From assembly GCA_017643305.1 (NCBI GenBank), contig JAEPNQ010000001.1, positions 1-64,000 of the forward strand: a DNA stretch of 64,000 nt. Direction: 5' to 3'. Positions 9,375-16,945 of the stretch are shown here, piece after piece. Origin of the DNA: Marinibacterium sp. (GTDB lineage: Bacteria; Pseudomonadota; Alphaproteobacteria; Rhodobacterales; Rhodobacteraceae). Below the pieces are notes generated by a model. It was not told the origin of the DNA. It did not search any database and saw only the letters and a list, made by a program, of their open reading frames with translations. A program made the translations under genes and the position numbers. Every line of letters starts with the position of its first letter. Positions within the stretch are counted from its first letter, which is position 1.

Positions 9375-10445
9375 TCAGGCTTCAGCCAGCATCTTGTCCC
9401 AGCTTTCCTTGATGAAGGTTTCGTTATCCAGATAAGCCTCGTAAGCGGGTTTGATCGCCGGAGTACCGGAAACGAAGTTGAACTCATCATCCGTCAGATC
9501 GGTCATGGATTTGTCGACAAGAGGCGCGGTGCCGATCTTGCGGCTCATCAGGGCCTGAATGGACGGCTCGGACGAAAAGTTCATGAATTCGGCCGCTTCA
9601 TCGGCCTTGTCAGACCCAGCGGTCAGGCACCAGGATCCGTAGTCCTGCAAGTTGCCTTCTTTCGGGAAGGTCGGCTTGATCGGGAAACCGTCCAGCGCCA
9701 TCAGGTTGGCCACGTCCAGATAATACTGGCCCGCAACAACGTCCCCGTTCTTCATGGACTGTTCCATCTGGCTTTCTGCTGTCCACCAAAGTGCGACGTT
9801 CGGCTTCAGCTCAGCCACTTTTTCAATGATCGCGACAATGCCATCGTCGGACATCATGGTTTCAGCACCGTCAAAGAACGTCGCAGCCGTGAAGTCGAGC
9901 AGACCGGCATTATAATTACGGCCCAAACCGAGAGAGGCCTCAAACCGGCTGCTGTCCCAGAAATCGGCCCAGCTGGCCGGTGTCTCAACTTCATTCGGGT
10001 TAAACACCATGGCCGAGAACCATGACATCGCACCGACGCCCTGTGGGCCGTCTTTGCCTTCGAACACAAAGTAGCTGTCCAGGTTGCCAGCGCCCTTGAT
10101 CTTGGTCAGGTCAAGCGGTGCGATCAAGTCCCCGATCCGGGTTGCCTTGATCATCGTGTCGCGTGCGAAAAGCGAAATATCGGCAGGGATGTTGCCCGCT
10201 GCAACGGCCTGCCGCAATGTGACAAGCCAATCGGAGGAGTTCGGCTGCGTGATGCTTTCCACCGCGATCCCGGTTGCTTTGGTGAACTCCGGATACACAT
10301 ATTCTTTGAAGCTGTTTTCAAAATACCCGCCATAAGACCCGATCTTTACGGACCTGGCCTGCGCTATCAGGGGTGTCGCCAATGTGGTGGCAGCAACACC
10401 TGCAACACCGGATTTCAGCAGGGCGCGTCTGGTCAAATTTGACAT
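9375..10445 (-). CDS. ABC transporter extracellular solute-binding protein, Tat-exported (PotD-like)
   Basis: Periplasmic binding protein of 356 residues that captures the solute for the importer encoded just downstream. The N-terminus has a twin-arginine signal, T-R-R-A-L-L-K at residues 5-11, a hydrophobic stretch and a probable cleavage after A-Q-A near residue 30, so it should be exported folded by the Tat system. The frame is open further upstream, but the ATG at 10445 has an AAAGGA ribosome site and yields the intact signal, so I start there. It is first in a six-gene minus-strand operon, and the divergent 2-oxoglutarate oxygenase gene begins about 245 nt away. Confidence 0.92.
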   Translation of the reverse strand: MSNLTRRALLKSGVAGVAATTLATPLIAQARSVKIGSYGGYFENSFKEYVYPEFTKATGIAVESITQPNSSDWLVTLRQAVAAGNIPADISLFARDTMIKATRIGDLIAPLDLTKIKGAGNLDSYFVFEGKDGPQGVGAMSWFSAMVFNPNEVETPASWADFWDSSRFEASLGLGRNYNAGLLDFTAATFFDGAETMMSDDGIVAIIEKVAELKPNVALWWTAESQMEQSMKNGDVVAGQYYLDVANLMALDGFPIKPTFPKEGNLQDYGSWCLTAGSDKADEAAEFMNFSSEPSIQALMSRKIGTAPLVDKSMTDLTDDEFNFVSGTPAIKPAYEAYLDNETFIKESWDKMLAEA

Positions 10446-10689
10446 ATTCAGTCCTTTCAGTTCCCACGACTCGGACAGACACAGCGCGGTCCGAGTCCAT
10501 TCATATTGGTTCCAATGGACATTCATCGGCGGGCCACCGGTCAATTTTTGCGATCCAAAATTCGTCAGACGTTACCGAAATTGCCCGTTTTATAAGCAAT
10601 CTGGCTGCTCTTCTTAACTTTCTTAGACAGACCAGAGTCAGCCTGCCGCCCGTTTGTGCATTCTGACAACGCACGGAAAGGGATTAATC

Positions 10690-11766
10690 ATGGCCGAAAC
10701 TGATGAAATGCAACTTACAGCTCTTACGGTGGATGACGCGACACTGCCTGTCATCGATCTTTCGGGGTTGTTCACGGGCGATACAGACGACAAGGCGCGC
10801 ATTGCCAAGGAACTGGGGGCCGCTGCCCGGACATCTGGCTTCTTCTATATCACCGGCCACGGCGTGCCGCAGAAACTGATCGATGCGGCCTTCGCAGCCT
10901 CCAAGGAGTTCCATGAAAAACCACGGTCTTTCAAGATGCAGACATGGTCCGGCTTCACCACGAACCACCGCGGTTATGTTCCTTTCGAAGAAAACGGAAG
11001 CAATTTTCCAAAGGTTATCAATTTCAACGAAGCTTGGGACATGTCCTATGAGGCGCCCGCCGATCACCCCGACTATCTGGCGGGCTGGCGGATGACCGGC
11101 CCCAATGTCTGGCCCGAGATTGACGGGTGGCGTGAAACAATTTCCGGTTACTATGACGCTGTTTTCAATCTTGGCCTTCGTATGCTCGACGCCCTTGCGC
11201 TGGAGCTTGGCGTTTCGCCCGAAGACCTGACACGTCACATCACCTGCCCGACCTCCCAGCTGCGCCTGCTGCGCTACGTCGAAAATGACATGCCGCAGAC
11301 CAAGGATGTGACCGGCATTTCGGAGCATTCGGATTTCGAATGTTTCACGATCCTTTTGCAGGGTGCGCCCGGCCTGCAGGTGATGAACGCCGATGACATG
11401 TGGATCGAAGCACCGCCCATTCCCGGCACGTTCATCGTGAACATAGGCGACATTTTTGAAACATGGTCCGGTGGGCAGTTCAAATCGACCCAGCACCGCG
11501 TGATCAATACCGGGAAGGAACGATATTCCATGCCGCTGTTCTTTGGGTTGGACTATCACGCCGTGATCGAACCGCTGGAGAAGTTCCGGACGCCCGAAAC
11601 CGCGGCCAAGTACCCACCGATGAAAGCAGGTGACCATTTGATGCGTATGTCCGTGAACGCATTCCGTTACATGGCTGAAGCTAGGGAAAACGGCGTGTTC
11701 ACACCGGATTATGAAGTGCCCGACGAAAACCCGTTCAAACGCGACGCAAAAGAACCAGCAAAATAA
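10690..11766 (+). CDS. 2-oxoglutarate/Fe(II)-dependent oxygenase, isopenicillin N synthase family
   Basis: Soluble 358-residue oxygenase. The N-terminal DIOX_N segment has I-D-L-S-G near 22 and G-F-F-Y-I-T-G-H-G-V near 50-59. The iron ligands are His213 and Asp215 in E-H-S-D-F and His269 in T-Q-H-R-V; Arg278 with Ser280 (R-Y-S) should bind 2-oxoglutarate. I start at the ATG at 10690 because AAAGGGA precedes it; an earlier in-frame ATG at 10654 lacks a site. The family includes enzymes that hydroxylate free amino acids, among them arginine and homoarginine, and a guanidinase-like gene lies 2.4 kb downstream, but a link is speculation. It is followed 1 nt later by the next gene. Confidence 0.9.
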   Translation: MAETDEMQLTALTVDDATLPVIDLSGLFTGDTDDKARIAKELGAAARTSGFFYITGHGVPQKLIDAAFAASKEFHEKPRSFKMQTWSGFTTNHRGYVPFEENGSNFPKVINFNEAWDMSYEAPADHPDYLAGWRMTGPNVWPEIDGWRETISGYYDAVFNLGLRMLDALALELGVSPEDLTRHITCPTSQLRLLRYVENDMPQTKDVTGISEHSDFECFTILLQGAPGLQVMNADDMWIEAPPIPGTFIVNIGDIFETWSGGQFKSTQHRVINTGKERYSMPLFFGLDYHAVIEPLEKFRTPETAAKYPPMKAGDHLMRMSVNAFRYMAEARENGVFTPDYEVPDENPFKRDAKEPAK

Positions 11767-11767
11767 C

Positions 11768-12229
11768 ATGGACCCGCATCCGGATTTTGCGGCTGTCGAC
11801 TGGCCGCGACACTTTGCTCTTGGTGGTTTCCTGCTTACCCCGCTGGCACATGCGTTTGTTGACGAAGACTATGCCGCTGTGTTGGCTACAGCGCCTTTGT
11901 TCGATGGCATTTTCGGCACGTGGCCCGAAGGATTGACGCTAGAAGACAACCTGATTGACCTGGCCTGGCACGACCGGGAATTCACGGCCCGGCGGTCGTT
12001 TTCCTGGATCGTTCGGGATGCGCAGGGGACCTATATCGGATGTTTTTACCTCTTTCCCGAACTCGGGACGCGAGGCAGGGCCAAGGCGGCTTTGTGGCTT
12101 TGTGATGTTTCGGACCGTGTTTCGGTCGCGGAGACATTGAAAGATGCGCTCGCGTCTTGGCTTGCAACCAACCTCCCTCCCGGCATTGAAGTAGCCTGGA
12201 CCACGCGACCGCACACAGGAGCGACATGA
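11768..12229 (+). CDS. GNAT-like N-acetyltransferase family protein
   Basis: Soluble 153-residue protein that resembles short GNAT-fold acetyltransferases: a segment F-S-W-I-V-R-D followed by Y-I-G-C-F-Y-L-F-P matches the beta4-beta5 core that binds acetyl-CoA, and the length is right. The usual Q/R-x-x-G-x-G/A pyrophosphate motif is weak (R-G-R-A-K-A near residue 100), so activity is uncertain. It starts just after the oxygenase stop and overlaps the following hydrolase gene by 4 nt (ATGA). I have no substrate to propose. Confidence 0.7.
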   Translation: MDPHPDFAAVDWPRHFALGGFLLTPLAHAFVDEDYAAVLATAPLFDGIFGTWPEGLTLEDNLIDLAWHDREFTARRSFSWIVRDAQGTYIGCFYLFPELGTRGRAKAALWLCDVSDRVSVAETLKDALASWLATNLPPGIEVAWTTRPHTGAT

Positions 12230-13017
12230 TGACTTTACCTGTTGCCGACAACTGGTTCGAGGCCAGGAAGATCGACGCCGACACAACGCTGATTATCGAG
12301 CCGCATATTCATGTACTCGAACAGGCCAACATGTTCCTTGTTGAGGGCAGTGAACGGGACATGATCCTCGATACCGGCATGGGCGTGATCCCGTTCAGGC
12401 CATATCTCGACAGCCTGCGCCAGGACCCCGAAAAAGAGATCATCTGCGTATCGTCCCACACGCACATCGATCACATAGGGGCGGTCCATGAATTCGAAAT
12501 CCGTCTGGTCCACCCAGCCGAGGCAGATGAAATGGCAAACCCTTCCGGTCTTACATCTCTGTTCCGCCGGGATATGCCCAAGGCCCTTTTGCAGACCTTT
12601 CTGGATGCAGGCTACCCGCCGATTGGCGAAACCCTCATCGAAGCGCTGCCATTTGAGGGGTACGATCCCGAAACCTACCGCCTGCAGGGCGCACCCGCGA
12701 CCGGGTTGCTGAACCACGGCGACACTTTCGATCTGGGCAATCACGTTTACGAGGTCCTGCATCTGCCGGGGCATTCGCCGGGCGAGATCGGGTTGTTCGA
12801 GCATGAGACCGGCATCTTGTTTAGCGCAGATGCGATTTATGACGGGCCATTAATCTACGAAGGTCCGGGGATGAGCGTAGACGCTTACCGAAAAACGTTC
12901 AACCTATTGAAATCTCTTCCGGTTATGACGGTCCATGGCGGGCACGACCCCAGCTTTGATAGTGCGCGGATGTTGGAGATTATTGCCCATTACGAAGCGC
13001 TTTGGGCGGCGGCCTGA
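12226..13017 (+). CDS. MBL-fold metallohydrolase
   Basis: Metallo-beta-lactamase-fold hydrolase of 263 residues without a signal peptide. The metal site is H-T-H-I-D-H at residues 78-83, with further ligands in L-P-G-H-S-P-G-E-I near 182, S-A-D-A-I-Y near 201 and V-H-G-G-H-D near 240. The layout resembles glyoxalase II-like and other thioester or lactone hydrolases. Two ATG codons stand together at 12226 and 12229; either may be used. It is the last gene of the oxygenase operon. Confidence 0.88.
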   Translation: MMTLPVADNWFEARKIDADTTLIIEPHIHVLEQANMFLVEGSERDMILDTGMGVIPFRPYLDSLRQDPEKEIICVSSHTHIDHIGAVHEFEIRLVHPAEADEMANPSGLTSLFRRDMPKALLQTFLDAGYPPIGETLIEALPFEGYDPETYRLQGAPATGLLNHGDTFDLGNHVYEVLHLPGHSPGEIGLFEHETGILFSADAIYDGPLIYEGPGMSVDAYRKTFNLLKSLPVMTVHGGHDPSFDSARMLEIIAHYEALWAAA

Positions 13018-13031
13018 GCCACGCTAAGACG

Positions 13032-13061
13032 CGTTTCGCGCGATTGAAGGGGTGCGAAACG
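13032..13061. terminator. Possible terminator hairpin after the oxygenase operon
   Basis: An 8-bp perfect inverted repeat (CGTTTCGC / GCGAAACG, 13032-13039 with 13054-13061) with a 14-nt loop begins 15 nt after the hydrolase stop. There is no T-run, so termination strength is doubtful. Confidence 0.35.
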
Positions 13062-13213
13062 GGAGTGACCTGGTCGTTTCAGGTCCCAAATCCGACTCTT
13101 CTCGCCTATTTTTTGCACTTCCAAAGACATTCCGCCTAAAAATTGCGCACCAACGCATGCGACCGCACGACTGCGCTAGAAATCGTGGGCCAGCCTCCCG
13201 CCCGGCCCCGTAC

Positions 13214-13340
13214 CGTGGACTTGCAGGGTGTCTAGGGTTCCGTCGGTCGGAAGGCAGAGCTGGTCCGAGAGACGCCGCCACATTGGCAAATTCCAATGCG
13301 GTACACGGCGGGACAAAATCCCGGGAGAGCACTGCGACCG
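13214..13340 (+). promoter_or_regulatory. Guanidine-I (ykkC) riboswitch
   Basis: The stretch contains, in order, the conserved blocks of the guanidine-I riboswitch: CTAGGGTTCCG at 13232-13242, GGTCCGAGAGA at 13262-13272, ACACGGCGGGA at 13303-13313 and CCCGGGAGA at 13320-13328. Bases 13221-13229 pair with 13329-13337 to form P1, with one mismatch and two wobble pairs, which closes the aptamer. These blocks are specific to the class that binds free guanidinium and turns genes on. It stands 65 nt before the first reading frame of a broken ABC importer and upstream of a guanidine-hydrolase-like gene, which fits perfectly. The expression platform is not obvious; control could act on the TGGAGG ribosome site at 13391. 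Confidence 0.92.
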
Positions 13341-13401
13341 TTCGGCCGCGTCTCTCTGTGTTGTCTCCGGTCAGGTTCACACACTCGATTTGGAGGTCAA
13401 G

Positions 13402-13665
13402 ATGAAACGTTTCCTGATCGCCGCAGAGGCCATCGCCAGCAAAAACGGTTTAGGTTATCGCATCTTCCTTGTGCGCCGATACCTCGCGATGGACATCATC
13501 CTGACCTACGTCATCTGGATCACGTTCCTCGCCTCTCTGATTGATTGGCTGCTACGCGTGGCATCCCGCCGGTTCTACCCGTGGGCGGAGCAGACCTGGT
13601 GCGCTTTGGAACGGTATCCGACATGTTCCAGACCGACGATCAACGCCCGATCCTGGAGAGGGTGA
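13402..13665 (+). pseudogene. Remnant of ABC importer permease (taurine/nitrate-type), with possible binding-protein start
   Basis: Only about 60 residues of the end of a SsuC/TauC-type permease survive. The tail E-A-I-A-S-K-N-G-L-G-Y-R-I-F, then R-R-Y-L-A-M-D, then W-I-T-F-L-A followed by L-I-D-W-L-L-R is the usual C-terminal membrane hairpin of that family; the preceding 200 residues, including the EAA loop, are missing. The frame begins with M-K-R-F-L-I behind a good TGGAGG site, which looks like the start of a binding-protein signal peptide. My reading is that one deletion joined the start of the binding-protein gene to the end of the permease gene. It lies directly behind the guanidine riboswitch, so the lost importer was probably for guanidine. 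Confidence 0.75.
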
Positions 13666-14163
13666 ATGTGTCAGTCGACGAAGGCGAATTCATTTCGATC
13701 GTTAGGGCCTCCGGCTGTGGCATATCCACCTTTCTCCGCCCGCGCGCGCGCCGACGAAACGCTTGCCCGGATCGGGCTGAACCATGTTGCAGACAATTAT
13801 CCGATGACCCTTTCGGGCGACATGCAGCAACGGCTGGCCATTGGTCAGGCGCTGACCGCCAAACCCAGCGTTTTTCTGTTGGATGAACCTTTTGGCGCAC
13901 TCGATCCGGGCACACGCCTGTCGATGCGCAACTTCCTGCAAGAACTGCGCGCGGAAACCGGCATGACCGTGTTCATGGTCACCCACGATCTGGAAGAAGC
14001 GTTCAAGCTGGGTGACCGGGTTCTGGTCTTCGCCAAACCTCGCTGGGGCCCACACGATCCGTCCCGCTATTGGGCCACGATCACCTACGATTTCGATGCG
14101 CGCGAAGGCAGCATCCCATACCAACAAGTGAAGGAGAATACCCATGTTGTGCAAGAACACTGA
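13582..14163 (+). pseudogene. Remnant of ABC importer ATPase (SsuB/TauB-type)
   Basis: Two parts of one ATPase gene are recognisable in different frames. The first part carries V-R-F-G-T-V-S-D-M-F and a ruined Walker A, S-G-C-G-I-S-T, where the invariant Lys is Ile. After about 13735 the frame changes and roughly 80 residues, including the Q-loop, are absent. The second part resumes with a helical region, the signature L-S-G-D-M-Q-Q-R (normally L-S-G-G), Walker B F-L-L-D-E-P and V-T-H-D-L, and runs to a stop inside the next gene. With the Lys lost, a frameshift and a deletion it cannot be a working ATPase. It overlaps the start of the guanidinase-like gene by 20 nt. Confidence 0.82.
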
Positions 14164-15388
14164 GAGATCGCGGTCGCACCATCCGCGTGACCACCAACAT
14201 ACCGAGGCCCGGTTCCACCATCCGGATCTGACCAAGCTGCAGGGCTGGAGATCGATGAAGGCCGAAGCCGACATTCCGGGCAACCGTTGGGACGAAGAAC
14301 GCCGCTGGGCCCTGCGCATGGGGCTGACCGGCGCCGACAGCATCGAAGACAAATCTATTCCCACCTTCGCCCGGGGTGAGCTGCCCCATTACGCGGGGAT
14401 CAATACCTTTCTCAAAGCGCCATACGCCGAAGACGTCACGGAGGTAAATGACTATGATGCAACCGTTTTGGGCATCCCGTTTGATGGGGGCACCACATAC
14501 CGCGCCGGCACCCGTTTTGGACCTCAGGGCGTTCGCAAAATCAGTGCGCTCTATACGCCATACAACTATGAAATGGCGGTCGATCTTCGGGAACAAATGA
14601 CATTGTGCGATGCAGGCGACGTGTTCACGATCCCTGCGAATATCGAAAAGACCTTTGACCAGATCAGCCGCGCTGTCAGCCATGTCGCGTCGTCCGGTTC
14701 GCTGCCCATCATGATCGGTGGCGACCATTCCATCGGGTTCCCTTGTGTGCGCGGCATTGCAGAATGCACCTCCAAAAAGATCGGCATCGTCCATTTTGAT
14801 CGCCACGCGGACATACAGGAAAAGGATCTGGATGAACGGATGCACACCACACCTTGGTTCCATTCAACCAACCTGCCGAACGTACCCGCCAAAAACCTTG
14901 TTCAGGTGGGCATCGGCGGCTGGCAGGTCCCGCGCGAAGCCGTGGCCGTTGCCCGCGAACGGGAAACCAATATCATAACTATGTCAGATATGGAGCGGAT
15001 GGGCGTCGACAAAACCGCCGAAATGGCGCTGGAGATGGCATGGGACGGCGTCGACATGGTCTACATGTCCTTCGATATCGACAGTATCGACTGCGGTTTT
15101 GTACCTGGCACGGGTTGGCCCGAGCCCGGAGGCTTCCTGCCGCGCGAGGCACTGGCACTGGCATCAAAGGTCGCAGCCGAAGGGATCTGCGGCATGGAGC
15201 TGGTGGAGGTTGCCCCGCCCTATGACCAATCCGAGATCACTGCGCTGATGGCCACACGAGTGATCGTCGATGTGCTGGGGTCTCTGGTGGCCTCCGGCAA
15301 GCTGGGCGCGCACAAGCGTCATATCGACAAGCCCGTCACCATCCCGCACGGCGAATTTGAAGGAAAGCGCTGGTCCAATGCCACATGA
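14144..15388 (+). CDS. Guanidine hydrolase-like ureohydrolase (GdmH type, arginase/agmatinase superfamily)
   Basis: Cytoplasmic ureohydrolase of 414 residues, predicted to release urea and ammonia from guanidine. Binuclear-metal ligands are His195 (G-G-D-H-S), Asp219, His221 and Asp223 (F-D-R-H-A-D-I-Q), and Asp311 and Asp313 (S-F-D-I-D). Agmatinases are about 310 residues; this one has an N-terminal extension of roughly 90 residues and the segment D-L-D-E-R-M-H-T-T-P-W-F-H after the second metal motif, which I associate with cyanobacterial guanidine hydrolase GdmH. The guanidine-I riboswitch upstream agrees. A strong AAGGAGA site fixes the ATG. GdmH enzymes use nickel and need chaperones, but no hypA/hypB-like pair is present here; a His-rich protein follows instead. 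Agmatinase activity is the alternative, less likely in this setting. Confidence 0.88.
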   Translation: MLCKNTERSRSHHPRDHQHTEARFHHPDLTKLQGWRSMKAEADIPGNRWDEERRWALRMGLTGADSIEDKSIPTFARGELPHYAGINTFLKAPYAEDVTEVNDYDATVLGIPFDGGTTYRAGTRFGPQGVRKISALYTPYNYEMAVDLREQMTLCDAGDVFTIPANIEKTFDQISRAVSHVASSGSLPIMIGGDHSIGFPCVRGIAECTSKKIGIVHFDRHADIQEKDLDERMHTTPWFHSTNLPNVPAKNLVQVGIGGWQVPREAVAVARERETNIITMSDMERMGVDKTAEMALEMAWDGVDMVYMSFDIDSIDCGFVPGTGWPEPGGFLPREALALASKVAAEGICGMELVEVAPPYDQSEITALMATRVIVDVLGSLVASGKLGAHKRHIDKPVTIPHGEFEGKRWSNAT

Positions 15389-15812
15389 TATCGTGAACGG
15401 CCATATTGGCCACAATCATAGCCACAGCCATGGCGAACATCTTCACAGTCACATGCCGGATGCAGATAGGGCCGAGGAACTTCAGGTCCTGACAACCCAG
15501 TTCATCGATGGGTTTACCGCTGCCAAAGACAAGATGTCTTATCTGCGGCTGGCCGGTGTGCCACTGGAAATCCCGGCCCCCGACGGCGGGCCATCGATGA
15601 AGCTCGTGGACGTGCAGCTCACCACGGAATGGCAAGTCGGCACCGCCTCCCCGTCCTTTGGGTCACGTGATTTGTCTTATTTGCCTTATCCCGGCGAAAT
15701 GGTGACTGAGCGTACCAACATGAGCTTTATCTATGTGTCACTGGACAGCAAAGAGGTCACTGATCTGAGAAGCTTTTTGCAAAACCATCCGGCGGCAAAG
15801 GAAACGGTATGA
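15378..15812 (+). CDS. His-rich protein of unknown function, coupled to the guanidinase gene
   Basis: A 144-residue soluble protein I do not recognise. The first 25 residues hold nine histidines, arranged mostly as alternating H-x-H (H-N-H-S-H-S-H-G-E-H-L-H-S-H), a typical chelating tail for Ni, Zn or Co. The remaining 115 residues form a compact acidic domain with no known catalytic motif; one stretch, Y-L-P-Y-P-G-E-M-V-T-E-R-T-N-M-S-F, is likely conserved. I start at the ATG at 15378, behind AAGGAAAG; it overlaps the guanidinase stop by 11 nt. Because the enzyme upstream probably needs nickel, a metal-delivery or storage role is a reasonable guess, not a demonstrated one. Confidence 0.82.
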   Translation: MPHDIVNGHIGHNHSHSHGEHLHSHMPDADRAEELQVLTTQFIDGFTAAKDKMSYLRLAGVPLEIPAPDGGPSMKLVDVQLTTEWQVGTASPSFGSRDLSYLPYPGEMVTERTNMSFIYVSLDSKEVTDLRSFLQNHPAAKETV

Positions 15813-15988
15813 AGCGTCTTGCACTGGCCTTGGCAGTTGTTGCTGCCCCGGCCCATGCCCATCACGAGGTGGTTGTTGTTTCCTCAATCCTGCCAGTGCT
15901 AAGCGGCCTCGCGCTTGTTACCACAGCAGGCGTGGCCGCGCTGCGCCGATGGCTGCGGGACAACGCTTGGAACAGCCTCAAGGACTGA
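15809..15988 (+). CDS. Small exported or membrane peptide (59 aa) at the end of the guanidinase operon
   Basis: The frame encodes a signal peptide (M-K-R-L-A-L-A-L-A-V-V-A-A-P-A-H-A), then H-H-E-V-V-V-V, a second hydrophobic stretch of about 20 residues and a basic end R-R-W-L-R-D. This predicts a periplasmic N-terminus with up to three histidines and a single membrane anchor with its tail in the cytoplasm. The start overlaps the stop of the His-rich gene by 4 nt (ATGA), so it is very likely translated despite its size. Histidines again suggest metal handling. I know no family for it. Confidence 0.72.
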   Translation: MKRLALALAVVAAPAHAHHEVVVVSSILPVLSGLALVTTAGVAALRRWLRDNAWNSLKD

Positions 15989-15994
15989 ACCTGG

Positions 15995-16066
15995 ACTGCG
16001 GCGCGCGATTGCAGCGCCGCAGTTCAAGATCCGATTGCGCGCCGCGCATTCAATTGACGCGCAATC
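15995..16066. terminator. Two tandem terminator hairpins between convergent genes
   Basis: First stem: 10 bp, ACTGCGGCGC with GCGCCGCAGT, 15995-16004 and 16014-16023. Second stem: 9 bp, GATTGCGCG with CGCGCAATC, 16033-16041 and 16058-16066. They lie between the plus-strand guanidinase operon and the minus-strand racemase gene, so they can end transcription from both sides. Confidence 0.6.
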
Positions 16067-16122
16067 TAATTCCGCGACGAAAATGGCCGGACTTACAGCT
16101 TCGAAAACGACGTTCGTCCCGC

Positions 16123-16842
16123 TCAGACCGGATTGAAACGTCTCGGCGTGAGCCCGGCTTGAAACCAGCCTACAAAGCTGTGGATCGAAAACACAGGCAG
16201 ACCGATAGCCTCCCGGATGTCAGCCGCGTAAGGCACCATGTTTGTGCATTCCAGTACCAGCGCGCCCATGTCCGGGTTGGCCTGGGCCAGCAAGACGGCA
16301 GCGTCGATATTGTCCCGCCGCGCGGCATCGACATCCAGCTCCAACTCATTGCCCAGAATGGCGCGGGTGAATTCCCGCAAGCCCTCGGTGGAGCCAATCG
16401 GTGTGCCCTCCGGCACACTAGCCGCAACAAGGTGCGCCTGAGTCAGCGAACTGTCTGAAATTGTAAGAATGCCACAGCGTTTGCCGGGCGGCAGCAGCGC
16501 ATTAACCATAGCCACTTGCATCAGCGAAGACGCCGCGACAGGCACGTCCACAGCGGCGGCAAGCTCGCCCTGGAAAAGAGACAGGAAACCGCAATTCGTG
16601 GTGATCCCATCTACCCCGTTTGCGACCAGATCCTTGGCAGCGTCGATGAACAAAGGCAGCGTGCCTTTCGCGCCCCGGCGGACCACAAGATCCGGCGAGG
16701 CGCTGCGCACCACGCGGTAGTGCACCGGGAAATCCCAGCTCAGCGCATTGCCCATGTCGCCGGGTATACGGGGAAACTGTGCTTCGAGCATCAGGATGCC
16801 CACGGACGCCCCGTAGACCGTTTTGCCACCACGCACCTTCAT
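16123..16842 (-). CDS. Aspartate/glutamate racemase family protein
   Basis: Cofactor-independent racemase-fold protein of 239 residues. The two catalytic cysteines are in T-T-N-C-G-F-L (near residue 89) and L-E-C-T-N-M (near 198), the pattern of the Asp/Glu racemase, hydantoin racemase and arylmalonate decarboxylase superfamily. I use the ATG at 16842 with an AAGGGA site; the frame is open 78 nt further upstream. It follows the LysR regulator gene on the same strand, next to an enolase-superfamily dehydratase and a DadA-like oxidase, so it may interconvert stereoisomers of the amino acid handled there. Confidence 0.85.
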   Translation of the reverse strand: MKVRGGKTVYGASVGILMLEAQFPRIPGDMGNALSWDFPVHYRVVRSASPDLVVRRGAKGTLPLFIDAAKDLVANGVDGITTNCGFLSLFQGELAAAVDVPVAASSLMQVAMVNALLPPGKRCGILTISDSSLTQAHLVAASVPEGTPIGSTEGLREFTRAILGNELELDVDAARRDNIDAAVLLAQANPDMGALVLECTNMVPYAADIREAIGLPVFSIHSFVGWFQAGLTPRRFNPV

Positions 16843-16945
16843 TTCATCTATTCCCTTGCATCCGGACCACACACACCCGTCGCCACCGTCGCGATAACAT
16901 ACGCCATGCGCAAGTTCCAAACTGACAGCGCCTCGGCTTCCGGTC

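Noticed and set aside
10684-11769. A 361-codon minus-strand frame opposite the 2-oxoglutarate oxygenase
   Set aside because: The oxygenase on the plus strand has all ligands; the reverse frame has no recognisable features.
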